From: an uncultured Ruminococcus sp.
Lineage (GTDB): Bacteria; Bacillota; Clostridia; Oscillospirales; Ruminococcaceae
Direction of reading: 5' to 3'
Length of the DNA stretch: 9,088 bases
NCBI GenBank assembly: GCA_946544695.1
Contig: CAMNMO010000093.1
Location: 1 to 9,088, forward strand
The notes below the pieces were generated by a model, which was not told the DNA's origin, did no database searches, and saw only the letters and a list, made by a program, of their open reading frames with translations. The position numbers and the translations under genes were made by a program. Positions 1 through 5,756 of the stretch are shown in pieces (the first letter of the stretch is position 1; every line of letters starts with the position of its first letter).

Positions 1-1
1 G

Positions 2-211
2 GCTATTACCCTTGAATATACCGACGAGGCACTTGTACTCATCGCTGAGAAGAGTCACGGCAAGCGTCTCGGCGCAAGAGATATCCGCCGTGTTATCCGT
101 GCCGAAGTTGAGGATAAGATCGCAGAAGTCATCGTTGAAAAGGGCGAAGGCAGCATAGGAAAAGTCAAGGTGGGCGCTGACGGCGACACACTGACTGTCA
201 CCACCGAATGA
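2..211 (+). CDS. Clp-family AAA+ unfoldase (ClpB/ClpC type), C-terminal end only
   Basis: Only the last 69 codons are present; the gene enters from the left edge and stops at TGA 209-211. The reading frame gives the small C-terminal subdomain of the second AAA+ module of Hsp100 proteins. It shows a TDEALVLIAE helix, then GKRLGARDIRR, where GAR (about 71-79) is the sensor-2 arginine motif, then an EDKIAEVIV helix and a terminal beta segment ending in VTTE. In the family these ATP-driven hexamers unfold proteins in the cytoplasm, either for ClpP (ClpC) or for disaggregation (ClpB). The fragment is too short to choose between the two or to look for a ClpP-binding loop. The next gene starts one base after the stop, so the two are probably co-transcribed. 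Confidence 0.85.
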   Translation, partial: AITLEYTDEALVLIAEKSHGKRLGARDIRRVIRAEVEDKIAEVIVEKGEGSIGKVKVGADGDTLTVTTE

Positions 212-212
212 C

Positions 213-755
213 ATGCTCGATCCGCAGATAAGAGATAAGCTTTTCTTTCAGATCGAAACGACCTCCCCGAAGATACGCATCTTCGAGGAGGTCATTATAG
301 GTGATTCACGCTGTGATTTTTACGCAGTCACCGATAAGCTTACGGGCTATGAGATCAAGAGCGACGCCGACAGCTATGCAAGGCTGCGCTCGCAGGTGAA
401 AAGCTATGACAAGTTCTTCGATGAGAACTACCTTGTGGTGGGCAGGAGCCATAAAAAGTCCGCCGAAACGCACATACCCGCATACTGGGGGATAATCTGC
501 GTTGATGAGGAAAGCATAGAGACTGTGCGCACGGCAAGCCCGAATCCGAAAGCAAGGCTTTCAAATCAGCTGCGGCTGCTGTGGAAGCGTGAACTGTGGC
601 ATATTCTGGATAAGTACAACATGCCCAAATACCGCAATTGCAGCAGGCAGTTCATAATGAAGAAGCTGCTGGCATGCTTTGATGAACAGCTGCTGAAGCC
701 CGAGATATGCAATGAGCTTTTCGAGCGTGATTACGTGGAGGAGGGCTTTGCCTGA
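213..755 (+). CDS. sce7726 family protein, PD-(D/E)XK nuclease-like fold
   Basis: This 180-residue protein looks like the sce7726 family, a group without an established function. The N-terminal half has the pattern of a PD-(D/E)XK nuclease core: E25/E26, then D35 in a strand (SRCDFYAV), then GYEIK with E47 and K49. A following helix has Q61 and Y65 (RSQVKSYDKFFD), and a strand reads ENYLVVG. The C-terminal part (about 110-180) is helical and basic and carries no motif I recognise. ATG 213 lies one base after the stop of the Clp gene and has no Shine-Dalgarno of its own, so translation is probably coupled. A strong hairpin (260-293) lies inside the first codons. The gene ends before a bidirectional terminator. 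Family assignment is fairly secure; nuclease activity is inferred from the motif alone. Confidence 0.75.
   Translation: MLDPQIRDKLFFQIETTSPKIRIFEEVIIGDSRCDFYAVTDKLTGYEIKSDADSYARLRSQVKSYDKFFDENYLVVGRSHKKSAETHIPAYWGIICVDEESIETVRTASPNPKARLSNQLRLLWKRELWHILDKYNMPKYRNCSRQFIMKKLLACFDEQLLKPEICNELFERDYVEEGFA
260..293 (+). other. Strong hairpin inside the start of the sce7726 gene
   Basis: GACCTCC (260-266) pairs with GGAGGTC (287-293). A single C/A mismatch follows, then CGAAGAT (268-274) pairs with ATCTTCG (279-285), leaving the loop ACGC. That is 14 base pairs within 34 nt, about 48 nt after the start codon and also about 48 nt after the Clp stop. There is no U-tract, so it is not a standard terminator. 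The role is unknown; it could slow ribosomes, shape mRNA decay, or be chance in coding sequence. Confidence 0.55.
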
Positions 756-793
756 GGTGAGAATATACCTTTGGCACACCATCATAAAAATAG

Positions 794-834
794 AATGCCT
801 TTCCTTTGCACTGTGCATCGGAAAGGCATTTTTT
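794..834. terminator. Bidirectional rho-independent terminator between convergent operons
   Basis: AATGCCTTTCC (794-804) pairs perfectly with GGAAAGGCATT (820-830), an 11-bp stem. The 15-nt loop itself contains TGCA...TGCA. On the plus strand a run of T follows (829-834). On the minus strand the bases after the stem read CTATTTTTA, a weaker U-rich tract. It sits between the plus-strand sce7726 gene and the 3' end of the minus-strand cotJC, so it probably ends both transcripts. Confidence 0.85.
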
Positions 835-835
835 G

Positions 836-1432
836 TTATTTGTCGAATGAGGGGTTGAATGCGTAGAAATTCTTGCTGTCAAGCATGTCGGTCACAAGTC
901 TCAGACTCTCGCCGAAACGCTGATAGTGCACTATCTCCCTTTCACGCAGGAATTTTATGGGGTCACGCACATCGGGGTCGTCTGTAAGGCGCAGGATATT
1001 GTCATAGGTCACACGGGCTTTCTGTTCAGCCGCAAGGTCTTCGTTGAGGTCGGCTATGGCATCTCCTTTGGACTGGAAATAGTCCGCCGAGAAAGGCACG
1101 CCCGACGCCGCAACAGGGTATATGCCCGTGGTGTGGTCAACAAAGTAGGTGTCAAAACCGCCTTCCTTTATCTCCTTCATAGAAAGCCCTCTGGTAAGCT
1201 GGTAAAGTATGGCGCTTATCATTTCCATGTGGGCGAGTTCCTCGGTGCCGATATCTGTCAGCATCGCCTGCACTTCACGGCAGGGGGCTGAATAACGCTG
1301 GCTAAGGTACCTGAGTGATGCGCCAAGTTCGCCGTCGGGGCCGCCCAGCTGACTTATTATGACCTTCGCCAGTGCGGGATTGGGGTCCTTGATATTGACG
1401 GGGTACTGTAATTTCTTCTCATACTGCCACAT
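836..1432 (-). CDS. cotJC: CotJC, spore-coat manganese-catalase-like protein
   Basis: The 198-residue protein starts MWQYEKKLQYP, the characteristic CotJC opening, and has the length usual for the family. It is a four-helix dimanganese catalase-like protein that is packed into the spore coat. The expected metal-ligand pattern is visible: E35 in DGELGASLRY, E65 and H68 in TEELAHMEM, E136 in AAEQKAR, and E166 and H169 in REREIVHYQRF. The full set suggests the di-metal site is intact and peroxide removal is possible. The start codon (1430-1432) overlaps the cotJB stop in an ATGA arrangement. AGGTGA (1439-1444) lies 6 nt upstream, a good binding site. It is the last gene of cotJA-JB-JC and ends at the shared terminator. 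Confidence 0.95.
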   Translation of the reverse strand: MWQYEKKLQYPVNIKDPNPALAKVIISQLGGPDGELGASLRYLSQRYSAPCREVQAMLTDIGTEELAHMEMISAILYQLTRGLSMKEIKEGGFDTYFVDHTTGIYPVAASGVPFSADYFQSKGDAIADLNEDLAAEQKARVTYDNILRLTDDPDVRDPIKFLREREIVHYQRFGESLRLVTDMLDSKNFYAFNPSFDK

Positions 1433-1695
1433 CAGTTCTCACCTCTCTCCCACGGAAACGGCGCAGCTACCCATTCCCACTTCTTTGTGCCGTCTGACTG
1501 TACTGCTGTCAGCGGACCGTATTTTTCGTTGTACTCTTTTTCAAGGGACTCCTTCTCAGCCTTGTGGCGGCGGAAGTATTCAAGCCCCATCTTGCATGTG
1601 GGGTGACTGTCCAGATAGAGATTGGCTTCAGCCAGCGCAAAGCAGGACTGCTGTATGCGCCGCATAAGCTTCTGCTTGTCATTCAGTACGGGCAT
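1432..1695 (-). CDS. cotJB: CotJB, spore-coat protein
   Basis: This 87-residue, charged, soluble protein has the CotJB pattern: an N-terminal helix (RRIQQSCFALAEANLYLDSHP), a central GLEYFRRHKAEKE segment and the aromatic C-terminal motif WEWVAAPFPWE. In Bacillus subtilis CotJB is encoded between CotJA and CotJC and goes into the inner spore coat. Its biochemical role is not known. GGAGG (1705-1709) lies 9 nt before ATG 1693-1695. The gene overlaps cotJA by 17 nt at its start and cotJC by the ATGA at its end, so the three are translationally coupled. Identification rests on both sequence pattern and gene order. Confidence 0.92.
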   Translation of the reverse strand: MPVLNDKQKLMRRIQQSCFALAEANLYLDSHPTCKMGLEYFRRHKAEKESLEKEYNEKYGPLTAVQSDGTKKWEWVAAPFPWERGEN

Positions 1696-1918
1696 TTTTC
1701 ACAGCCTCCTCTCCTATGAACGGTTTGTCGAGGCAGGGAAATGCTGTCCCACGGGACAGCGCCACATCGTCCTCGTAAGGGGTCTCCCAGGGCTGAAATG
1801 GAACGTAAGCCATCGCAAGTGCGAGTTTTTTTGGCAGTGCACCGCCGGGCATGGGGCAGGCATCAGCACCGTCAACTTCAAATATCTTTTCCAGTATATT
1901 CTTATCGGTCATATCCAA
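1679..1918 (-). CDS. cotJA: CotJA, spore-coat associated protein
   Basis: The protein carries the CotJA core MAYVPFQPWETPYEDD followed by ALSRGTAFPCLDKPF, with the conserved RGT-FP-LD-PF pattern, and it is followed by cotJB and cotJC. CotJA is a small coat protein required with CotJC for the deposition of the CotJ set. The start is uncertain. ATG 1925-1927 abuts GGAG (1928-1931) with no spacing, which is unlikely to work. TTG 1916-1918 lies 9 nt after that GGAG and is preferred here. ATG 1910-1912 (MTDKN) is the third option, at 15 nt. Depending on the choice, the product is 77 to 82 residues. The N-terminal 25 residues before the core look poorly conserved. Confidence 0.85.
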   Translation of the reverse strand: MDMTDKNILEKIFEVDGADACPMPGGALPKKLALAMAYVPFQPWETPYEDDVALSRGTAFPCLDKPFIGEEAVKNARTE

Positions 1919-1962
1919 ATATATCATCTCCGTTTCTTTGAAAGAGGTCGCCCTCCGTAAGC

Positions 1963-1989
1963 ATACTATGCAGGTCGGCGGACAGTTGT
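1963..1989 (-). promoter_or_regulatory. Candidate mother-cell (sigma-K/sigma-E-like) promoter for cotJ
   Basis: On the minus strand CATAGTAT (1970-1963) fits the CATAnnnT form of -10 boxes read by the mother-cell sigmas. An AC dinucleotide at 1989-1988 lies 17 nt upstream, as in sigma-K promoters (AC, 16-17 nt, CATAnnnTA). No convincing sigma-E ATA -35 box is present, although cotJ in B. subtilis is under sigma-E. The box ends 35 nt before the cotJA ATG 1927. The match is short and could be chance. Confidence 0.35.
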
Positions 1990-2060
1990 GCAGCGGCTTT
2001 TTCTCACAGTTCTGTCACTCAATTATCCGAAACATTTTGCACAAAATATGTTAATAACTG

Positions 2061-2089
2061 TTGCAAATTTTGGCACTGTGTGCTATAAT
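2061..2089 (+). promoter_or_regulatory. Strong sigma-A promoter with extended -10 for the M48 gene
   Basis: TTGCAA (2061-2066) and a perfect TATAAT (2084-2089) are separated by 17 nt, and TGC directly precedes the -10 box (2081-2083), making it an extended -10. Transcription should start near 2096, leaving a leader of about 60 nt. GAGGTGA (2146-2152) is a good ribosome binding site 6 nt before ATG 2159. An inverted repeat ATTTTG-CA-CAAAAT (2034-2047) lies just upstream. Confidence 0.85.
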
Positions 2090-2158
2090 ATCAGTGAGCG
2101 GTGTTCTGCCGCTGAAAAAATGAAACGACAAAACAAAAGAAATATGAGGTGACAAACA

Positions 2159-3505
2159 ATGGCTGTTGATCCCGAACTTTTTATCCATGAATCCGACCGT
2201 GCTGCGCTTAATGCGCTCAAAGCCATACCCGGCTTTACCCAGCTGCTGCGTGGTTTTATGAAGGTGTGGAACGAAAAGCAGTTCAAGCTGATGAATATGT
2301 CCTCGCTGGTGAAAGTCAGCAAGGACCAGATGAAAATTTATTATGATATGCTGGACCCGATATGCAAGCGTCTTGGCATAGCACGCCCCGAACTCTATGT
2401 TACGCTGGACCCGTACCCGAATGCATATACCTCGGGCGATAATGAACCCTTTATTGTCATGACCTCGGGTCTGCTGAACAGTCTGCCCGAAGATGTGATA
2501 CCTTACGTGCTTGCGCATGAGTGCGGACATATAGTCTGCCACCACTGCCTGTATTCGACTATGGGCAGACTGATACTCAGCGGTGCAGCAAGCTTTCTGG
2601 GGCTTTCACCGCTGGTGACGATGCCGCTGCAGATGGCATTCTTCTATTGGATGAGATGCAGTGAGTTCTCGGCTGACAGGGCTGCTGCGGTCTACGGCGG
2701 TTCGGCTGACGGTGTGGTGGAGTTCTGCCTGAGAATGGCGGGCTTTGACAAGAACATACCGATCCAGGCGAATAAGGAAGCCTTTATCGAACAGGCAAAG
2801 GCGTACCATGACATGGTGAAGGATTCGGCTTTCAACAAAACGCTGGAATTCATGATGTTCTCGACCCGTTCACACCCGCTGAATGCAGTGCGTGCCTACG
2901 AAGCGAATGAATGGTGCAAGACCGACAGCTTCAAACAGCTGGTGAAGTATCTTGATGAACAGCAGCAGGGCGTCAGACCGACCTCTGTTCCTATGAACGA
3001 TACTGCGCACAGCTTTGTAAAGAAGAATGCCGACGAGGTCATGCAGCAACTGAAAAACATGGGCTTTACCAATGTCTCCATGAACAGGAGTACCGATGAA
3101 CGCAGCGGAATGCCGCTCAACGGTGTCGTTTCCGCTGTTGCAGGCGGAAGGAGCGATATAAAGAAGGGTGAATGGCTGCCTGCGGATATCCCGTGGGTGA
3201 TAACCGCTTATCTGCCGCTGACTGATTTTGAACAGTTCGCAGCGCACCCCGGGCAGGCATGCGTGCCTTATTCGGACGTTGGCTACTGCGGCAGGGATTA
3301 CCGCACTGTGGTGGACGAACTGCGTGCACTGGGATTTACCAACATAACAGTCTGCGAACAGGCTGACATAAAGGTGAAGTTCCTTATAAAAGAATACAGC
3401 GTGGCGCACATAAGCATCGACCACAATGACAGGTTCGAGAAGAACAGCTGGTTCAATGTGAACGCACCTGTGGTCATCAGATACCATGTTATGGCACAGA
3501 ACTGA
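2159..3505 (+). CDS. M48 family metallopeptidase with two C-terminal PASTA-like repeats
   Basis: This 448-residue protein has an N-terminal M48 (HtpX/Ste24-like) zinc peptidase domain, about residues 1-230. The zinc motif HECGH is H120-E121-C122-G123-H124. The third ligand is E169, with D173 in the conserved SEFSADRAA helix. The family-typical stretches PNAYTSGDNEPF and VMTSGLL precede the motif. A hydrophobic segment at about 137-165 could insert into the membrane; no signal peptide is seen. The C-terminal part has two related units, about 288-357 and 381-445. Each has a V..L...GFTN helix-strand start and ends with a K-[G/N]-[E/S]-W......[I/A]P-V-I-Y strand. These resemble the PASTA-like repeats found on many clostridial proteins and may bind a ligand or position the enzyme. 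ATG 2159 is fixed by GAGGTGA at 6 nt. The next gene, DUF6935, follows after 52 nt without a clear promoter. The peptidase is secure; its substrate and the role of the repeats are unknown. Confidence 0.88.
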   Translation: MAVDPELFIHESDRAALNALKAIPGFTQLLRGFMKVWNEKQFKLMNMSSLVKVSKDQMKIYYDMLDPICKRLGIARPELYVTLDPYPNAYTSGDNEPFIVMTSGLLNSLPEDVIPYVLAHECGHIVCHHCLYSTMGRLILSGAASFLGLSPLVTMPLQMAFFYWMRCSEFSADRAAAVYGGSADGVVEFCLRMAGFDKNIPIQANKEAFIEQAKAYHDMVKDSAFNKTLEFMMFSTRSHPLNAVRAYEANEWCKTDSFKQLVKYLDEQQQGVRPTSVPMNDTAHSFVKKNADEVMQQLKNMGFTNVSMNRSTDERSGMPLNGVVSAVAGGRSDIKKGEWLPADIPWVITAYLPLTDFEQFAAHPGQACVPYSDVGYCGRDYRTVVDELRALGFTNITVCEQADIKVKFLIKEYSVAHISIDHNDRFEKNSWFNVNAPVVIRYHVMAQN

Positions 3506-3557
3506 AAATGACTGATAAGCAGTATACTTATAGTAAGATCTGAAAGGAGGATATACC

Positions 3558-4115
3558 ATGGGACTTTTTGACAACATAGGCACACCCCCCTCACCCGCAG
3601 CTGCACCGCAGCAGTCGGGCAACAGAACAGTAGATGTGACCTTTGCAAAGCTGCCTGATAATTTTGCAGAGTTTGCAGCACTGCCGCAGGCACAGCTGGC
3701 GACCCCGTTCGATACCGCTGCACTTACGGTGCTGGCGCTTTGCTTCTATCCGCAGGACAAGGACGCCTGCATACAGATGCTGGGCTTGCTGAAAGGTCCG
3801 CAGCAGCTTTCGGCTTATGAACAGCAGTTTCTGCGTGACCGCTTTGCTTCTGCTGACTATGTGCCACGAAGCTACTTCACGGGTGCTGTGCCCGCAAATG
3901 ATTACAAGCCTTCGCAGCCCTACACTGTCAGGGTCAGCGAGAACCCCTATTCTTATCAGGAACAGGGCTACGCCAAGCTGTATTTGCAGTCGGGCGGCGC
4001 AGACAGCCCACGTGCTGTCACACTGAGACTTGCAAAGGACGGCAAGTGGTACCTGTGGGAACAGTTCCTGCTGGCAGGCATACGTCAGCCGGAATCTTCA
4101 AACCCCTGGGCATAA
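3558..4115 (+). CDS. DUF6935 family protein
   Basis: The 185-residue protein begins with a short G-L-F-D-N helix and a low-complexity P/A linker (about 9-22). A compact domain follows that I recognise as DUF6935: TAALTVLALCFYPQDKDAC, then GPQQLSAYEQQFLRDRF, then VPRSYFTGAVPANDYKPSQPY, and a C-terminal strand-rich part with LYLQSGGADSPR, VTLR, GKWYLWEQ and a final NPWA. The function of the family is not known, and no catalytic motif is visible. It has no signal peptide or membrane segment, so a cytoplasmic location is likely. AAGGAGG (3544-3550) lies 7 nt before ATG 3558, which predicts strong translation. It probably shares the M48 promoter and ends at the terminator at 4133-4169. The pairing with the peptidase hints at partnership but proves nothing. 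Confidence 0.82.
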   Translation: MGLFDNIGTPPSPAAAPQQSGNRTVDVTFAKLPDNFAEFAALPQAQLATPFDTAALTVLALCFYPQDKDACIQMLGLLKGPQQLSAYEQQFLRDRFASADYVPRSYFTGAVPANDYKPSQPYTVRVSENPYSYQEQGYAKLYLQSGGADSPRAVTLRLAKDGKWYLWEQFLLAGIRQPESSNPWA

Positions 4116-4132
4116 AAAACGGATATCAGTTC

Positions 4133-4169
4133 GCACCTTTCCCGTTATCGGCGGGAAAGGTGCTTTTTT
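4133..4169 (+). terminator. Rho-independent terminator after the DUF6935 gene
   Basis: GCACCTTTCCCG (4133-4144) pairs perfectly with CGGGAAAGGTGC (4152-4163), a 12-bp stem with a 7-nt loop, followed by six T (4164-4169). It separates the M48/DUF6935 transcript from spoIIA. The Spo0A box starts only 10 nt later. Confidence 0.92.
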
Positions 4170-4179
4170 GTGTTTTGGT

Positions 4180-4213
4180 TTCGACAAATTCTTCGGCCCT
4201 GCTGTGCTATCAT
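4180..4213 (+). promoter_or_regulatory. Spo0A box and extended -10 promoter of the spoIIA operon
   Basis: TTCGACAA (4180-4187) is the exact reverse complement of the Spo0A box consensus TTGTCGAA. An extended -10, TGC then TATCAT (4208-4213), follows. The best -35 candidate is TCGACA (4181-4186), inside the Spo0A box, at the long spacing of 21 nt. This resembles the B. subtilis spoIIG promoter, where sigma-A works with a long spacer and Spo0A binds at the -35 region. No sigma-H element (AGGAATT/GAAT) is visible, although sigma-H reads spoIIA in B. subtilis. The box is well supported; sigma-A use is inferred. Confidence 0.7.
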
Positions 4214-4264
4214 ATCATCAGGGAACGGCTTGATAGCCGCAACATTAAGAAAGGACTGGTAAAT

Positions 4265-4648
4265 TTGACTGAATTACGTACCATAGGCAGTGTCACTGTT
4301 GCCACGCTGTCGGGTGATATCGACCATCATTCTGCCAGACTGATGCGCACCGAGATAGACCGTGCCATCTCAGCTGTGCACCCCGTCTGCCTTGTCATCG
4401 ACTTTTCTGCCGTGACTTTTATGGACAGCTCGGGTATCGGGCTGATAATGGGCAGGTATAAGCTGATGAACGAGTATGGCGGCGAGGTGGTGGTGGCACG
4501 GCCGCCCGCATACATAAGAAAAGTTCTGCGTTTAGCAGGCGTGGACAGGCTGGCACGCATCACCGACAGTCTTGACGGCATAATACCCGCCGCCGATACA
4601 GAAAAGGAGGAGGATAAAATTGAGCAGACGACCCCTCAGACCACTTAA
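4265..4648 (+). CDS. spoIIAA: SpoIIAA, anti-sigma-F factor antagonist
   Basis: This is a STAS-domain protein of 127 residues that releases sigma-F by binding SpoIIAB in its unphosphorylated form. The typical features are present: GDIDHHSARLMR near the N-terminus (17-28) and FMDSSGIGLIMGRYK (52-66). S56 in MDSSG corresponds to the serine phosphorylated by SpoIIAB in B. subtilis. The start is taken as TTG 4265-4267 because AAAGGA (4250-4255) lies 9 nt upstream. Upstream in-frame starts would run back through the terminator and into the DUF6935 gene. The C-terminus has an extra acidic tail (about 112-127), whose codons double as the ribosome binding site and start of spoIIAB. The two genes overlap by 29 nt. 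Its position directly before spoIIAB and sigF confirms the identity. Confidence 0.95.
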   Translation: MTELRTIGSVTVATLSGDIDHHSARLMRTEIDRAISAVHPVCLVIDFSAVTFMDSSGIGLIMGRYKLMNEYGGEVVVARPPAYIRKVLRLAGVDRLARITDSLDGIIPAADTEKEEDKIEQTTPQTT

Positions 4649-5075
4649 CGAAATGAGCCTCACCTTTCCTGCACTGTCGCAGAATGAGCGCTTTGCAAGG
4701 CTGGCTGTCAGCGGTTTCCTGTCACAGCTGGACCCAAGCATTTCCGAGCTTTCGGATATAAAGACAGCAGTTTCCGAAGCTGTGACCAACGCCATCGTGC
4801 ACGGCTACCGTGATGCCGAAGGCGATGTGACCTTGCAGGTGCGCATATTCGACCATGACAGGGTGAGCATAAAGATACAGGACAAGGGCTGCGGCATGGA
4901 GGACGTGGCTCAGGCTATGACCCCGCTGTACACCACATCGCCCGAGGAGGAAAGGGCAGGGCTGGGCTTCACCATAATGGAGACTTTCATGGAAAAGGTG
5001 AAGGTAAAAAGCAAGGCGGGCAAGGGCACCACAGTTATCCTTGAGCGCACCATACAGGGGAAACGCCGCCTATGA
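4620..5075 (+). CDS. spoIIAB: SpoIIAB, anti-sigma-F factor / serine protein kinase
   Basis: This 151-residue GHKL-fold kinase binds sigma-F and phosphorylates SpoIIAA, keeping sigma-F off before septation and in the mother cell. The N box is SEAVTNAIVHG, with E53 and N57. The G1 box is DKGCG, with D88, G90 and G92. The G2 region is AGLGFTIMETF, with G114 and G116, and GKGTTV closes the fold. All ATP-site residues I can judge are intact. AAGGAGG (4604-4610) lies 9 nt before TTG 4620-4622, which I take as the start. This gives about 11 extra N-terminal residues before MSLTFPALS, where homologues usually begin. ATG 4653, just after the spoIIAA stop, is the alternative but has no binding site. 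The stop overlaps the sigF start as ATGA. Confidence 0.95.
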   Translation: MSRRPLRPLNEMSLTFPALSQNERFARLAVSGFLSQLDPSISELSDIKTAVSEAVTNAIVHGYRDAEGDVTLQVRIFDHDRVSIKIQDKGCGMEDVAQAMTPLYTTSPEEERAGLGFTIMETFMEKVKVKSKAGKGTTVILERTIQGKRRL

Positions 5076-5725
5076 GCAAGGAAAGCTGTCTGCCTGAAGA
5101 CAACCTGGGTCTGGTGCACCTGTGCGCCAACCGATTCCGTGGGCGGGGCATAGAGTATGATGACCTGTACAGCGCAGGCTGCATGGGGCTTGTCAAAGCT
5201 TCTAAGGCGTTTGACAGCGAAAGGGGCGTCAGGTTCTCGACCTATGCTGTGCCTGTGATACTGGGCGAGATAAAGCGGCTTTTCCGTGACGGGGGGACTG
5301 TCAAGGTCTCCCGCAGCCTGAAAGAACTTTCGCTGCGCCTTGCCCGTGAAGCACAAAGCTTTTCCAACCGTGAGGGCAGAGAACCCACCGTTGAAGAACT
5401 GGCAGAACTTGCGGGCGTAACAGCCGAAGAAACGGTGGAAGCCCTCAATGCAGCCATGCCCGCAGTCAGCCTGACGGTGGGCGATGAGGACGGCGAAGCA
5501 CAGGCTGACCTGCCTACCCCTCCGCCCGATGAGGACATCACCGACCGACTTGCACTGCGGCAGGTGCTGGCTGAACTGCCCGATGATGACAGAAAACTCA
5601 TTGAACTGCGCTATTTCAAAGGCATGACCCAGACCGTCGCAGCAGCAAAGCTTGGCATGACACAGGTGCAGGTCTCAAGGCGTGAGAAAAAGCTTCTGCT
5701 GTTCATGCGCTCACGGCTGATATGA
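5072..5725 (+). CDS. sigF: Sporulation sigma factor sigma-F
   Basis: This 217-residue sigma-70-family protein directs early forespore transcription. Region 2 starts at EDNLGLVHLCANRF (9-22), with YDDLYSAGCMGL (29-40) and FSTYAVPVILGEIKR (55-69). Next comes GTVKVSRSLKEL (75-86), nearly invariant in sigma-F and sigma-G. Region 3 covers about 100-155. Region 4 has LPDDDRKLIELRYFKGMTQ and the helix-turn-helix TQVQVSRREKK near the end. The protein is shorter than the 255-residue B. subtilis sigma-F, mostly because the N-terminal region 1.2-like part is missing. ATG 5072 overlaps the spoIIAB stop, and AGGGGA (5056-5061) lies 10 nt upstream. As third gene of spoIIAA-AB-sigF it is sigF rather than sigG. 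No spoVA genes follow it here. Confidence 0.95.
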   Translation: MSKESCLPEDNLGLVHLCANRFRGRGIEYDDLYSAGCMGLVKASKAFDSERGVRFSTYAVPVILGEIKRLFRDGGTVKVSRSLKELSLRLAREAQSFSNREGREPTVEELAELAGVTAEETVEALNAAMPAVSLTVGDEDGEAQADLPTPPPDEDITDRLALRQVLAELPDDDRKLIELRYFKGMTQTVAAAKLGMTQVQVSRREKKLLLFMRSRLI

Positions 5726-5756
5726 TACGTCTGTCTCTTCACCTACCATATTTTGC

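Noticed and set aside
840..847. Perfect Spo0A box TTGTCGAA
   Set aside because: It lies at the very end of cotJC, spanning its last codons and part of the stop (reading F-D-K-stop on the minus strand), next to a terminator and with no promoter nearby. Most likely chance.
2051..2545. 164-codon minus-strand open frame opposite the M48 gene
   Set aside because: It overlaps a well-supported gene with clear catalytic motifs and has no recognisable domain. It is a shadow frame, as is the 250-codon one at 2870-3622.
3506..3557. Separate promoter for the DUF6935 gene (TATACT near 3523)
   Set aside because: No -35 box at acceptable spacing; the nearest TTATGG is about 22 nt away and no TG extension is present. 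Co-transcription with the M48 gene is simpler.
4046..4264. N-terminal extension of spoIIAA from an upstream ATG
   Set aside because: It would read through the end of DUF6935, a strong terminator and the promoter. Homology begins only after TTG 4265, which has its own ribosome binding site.
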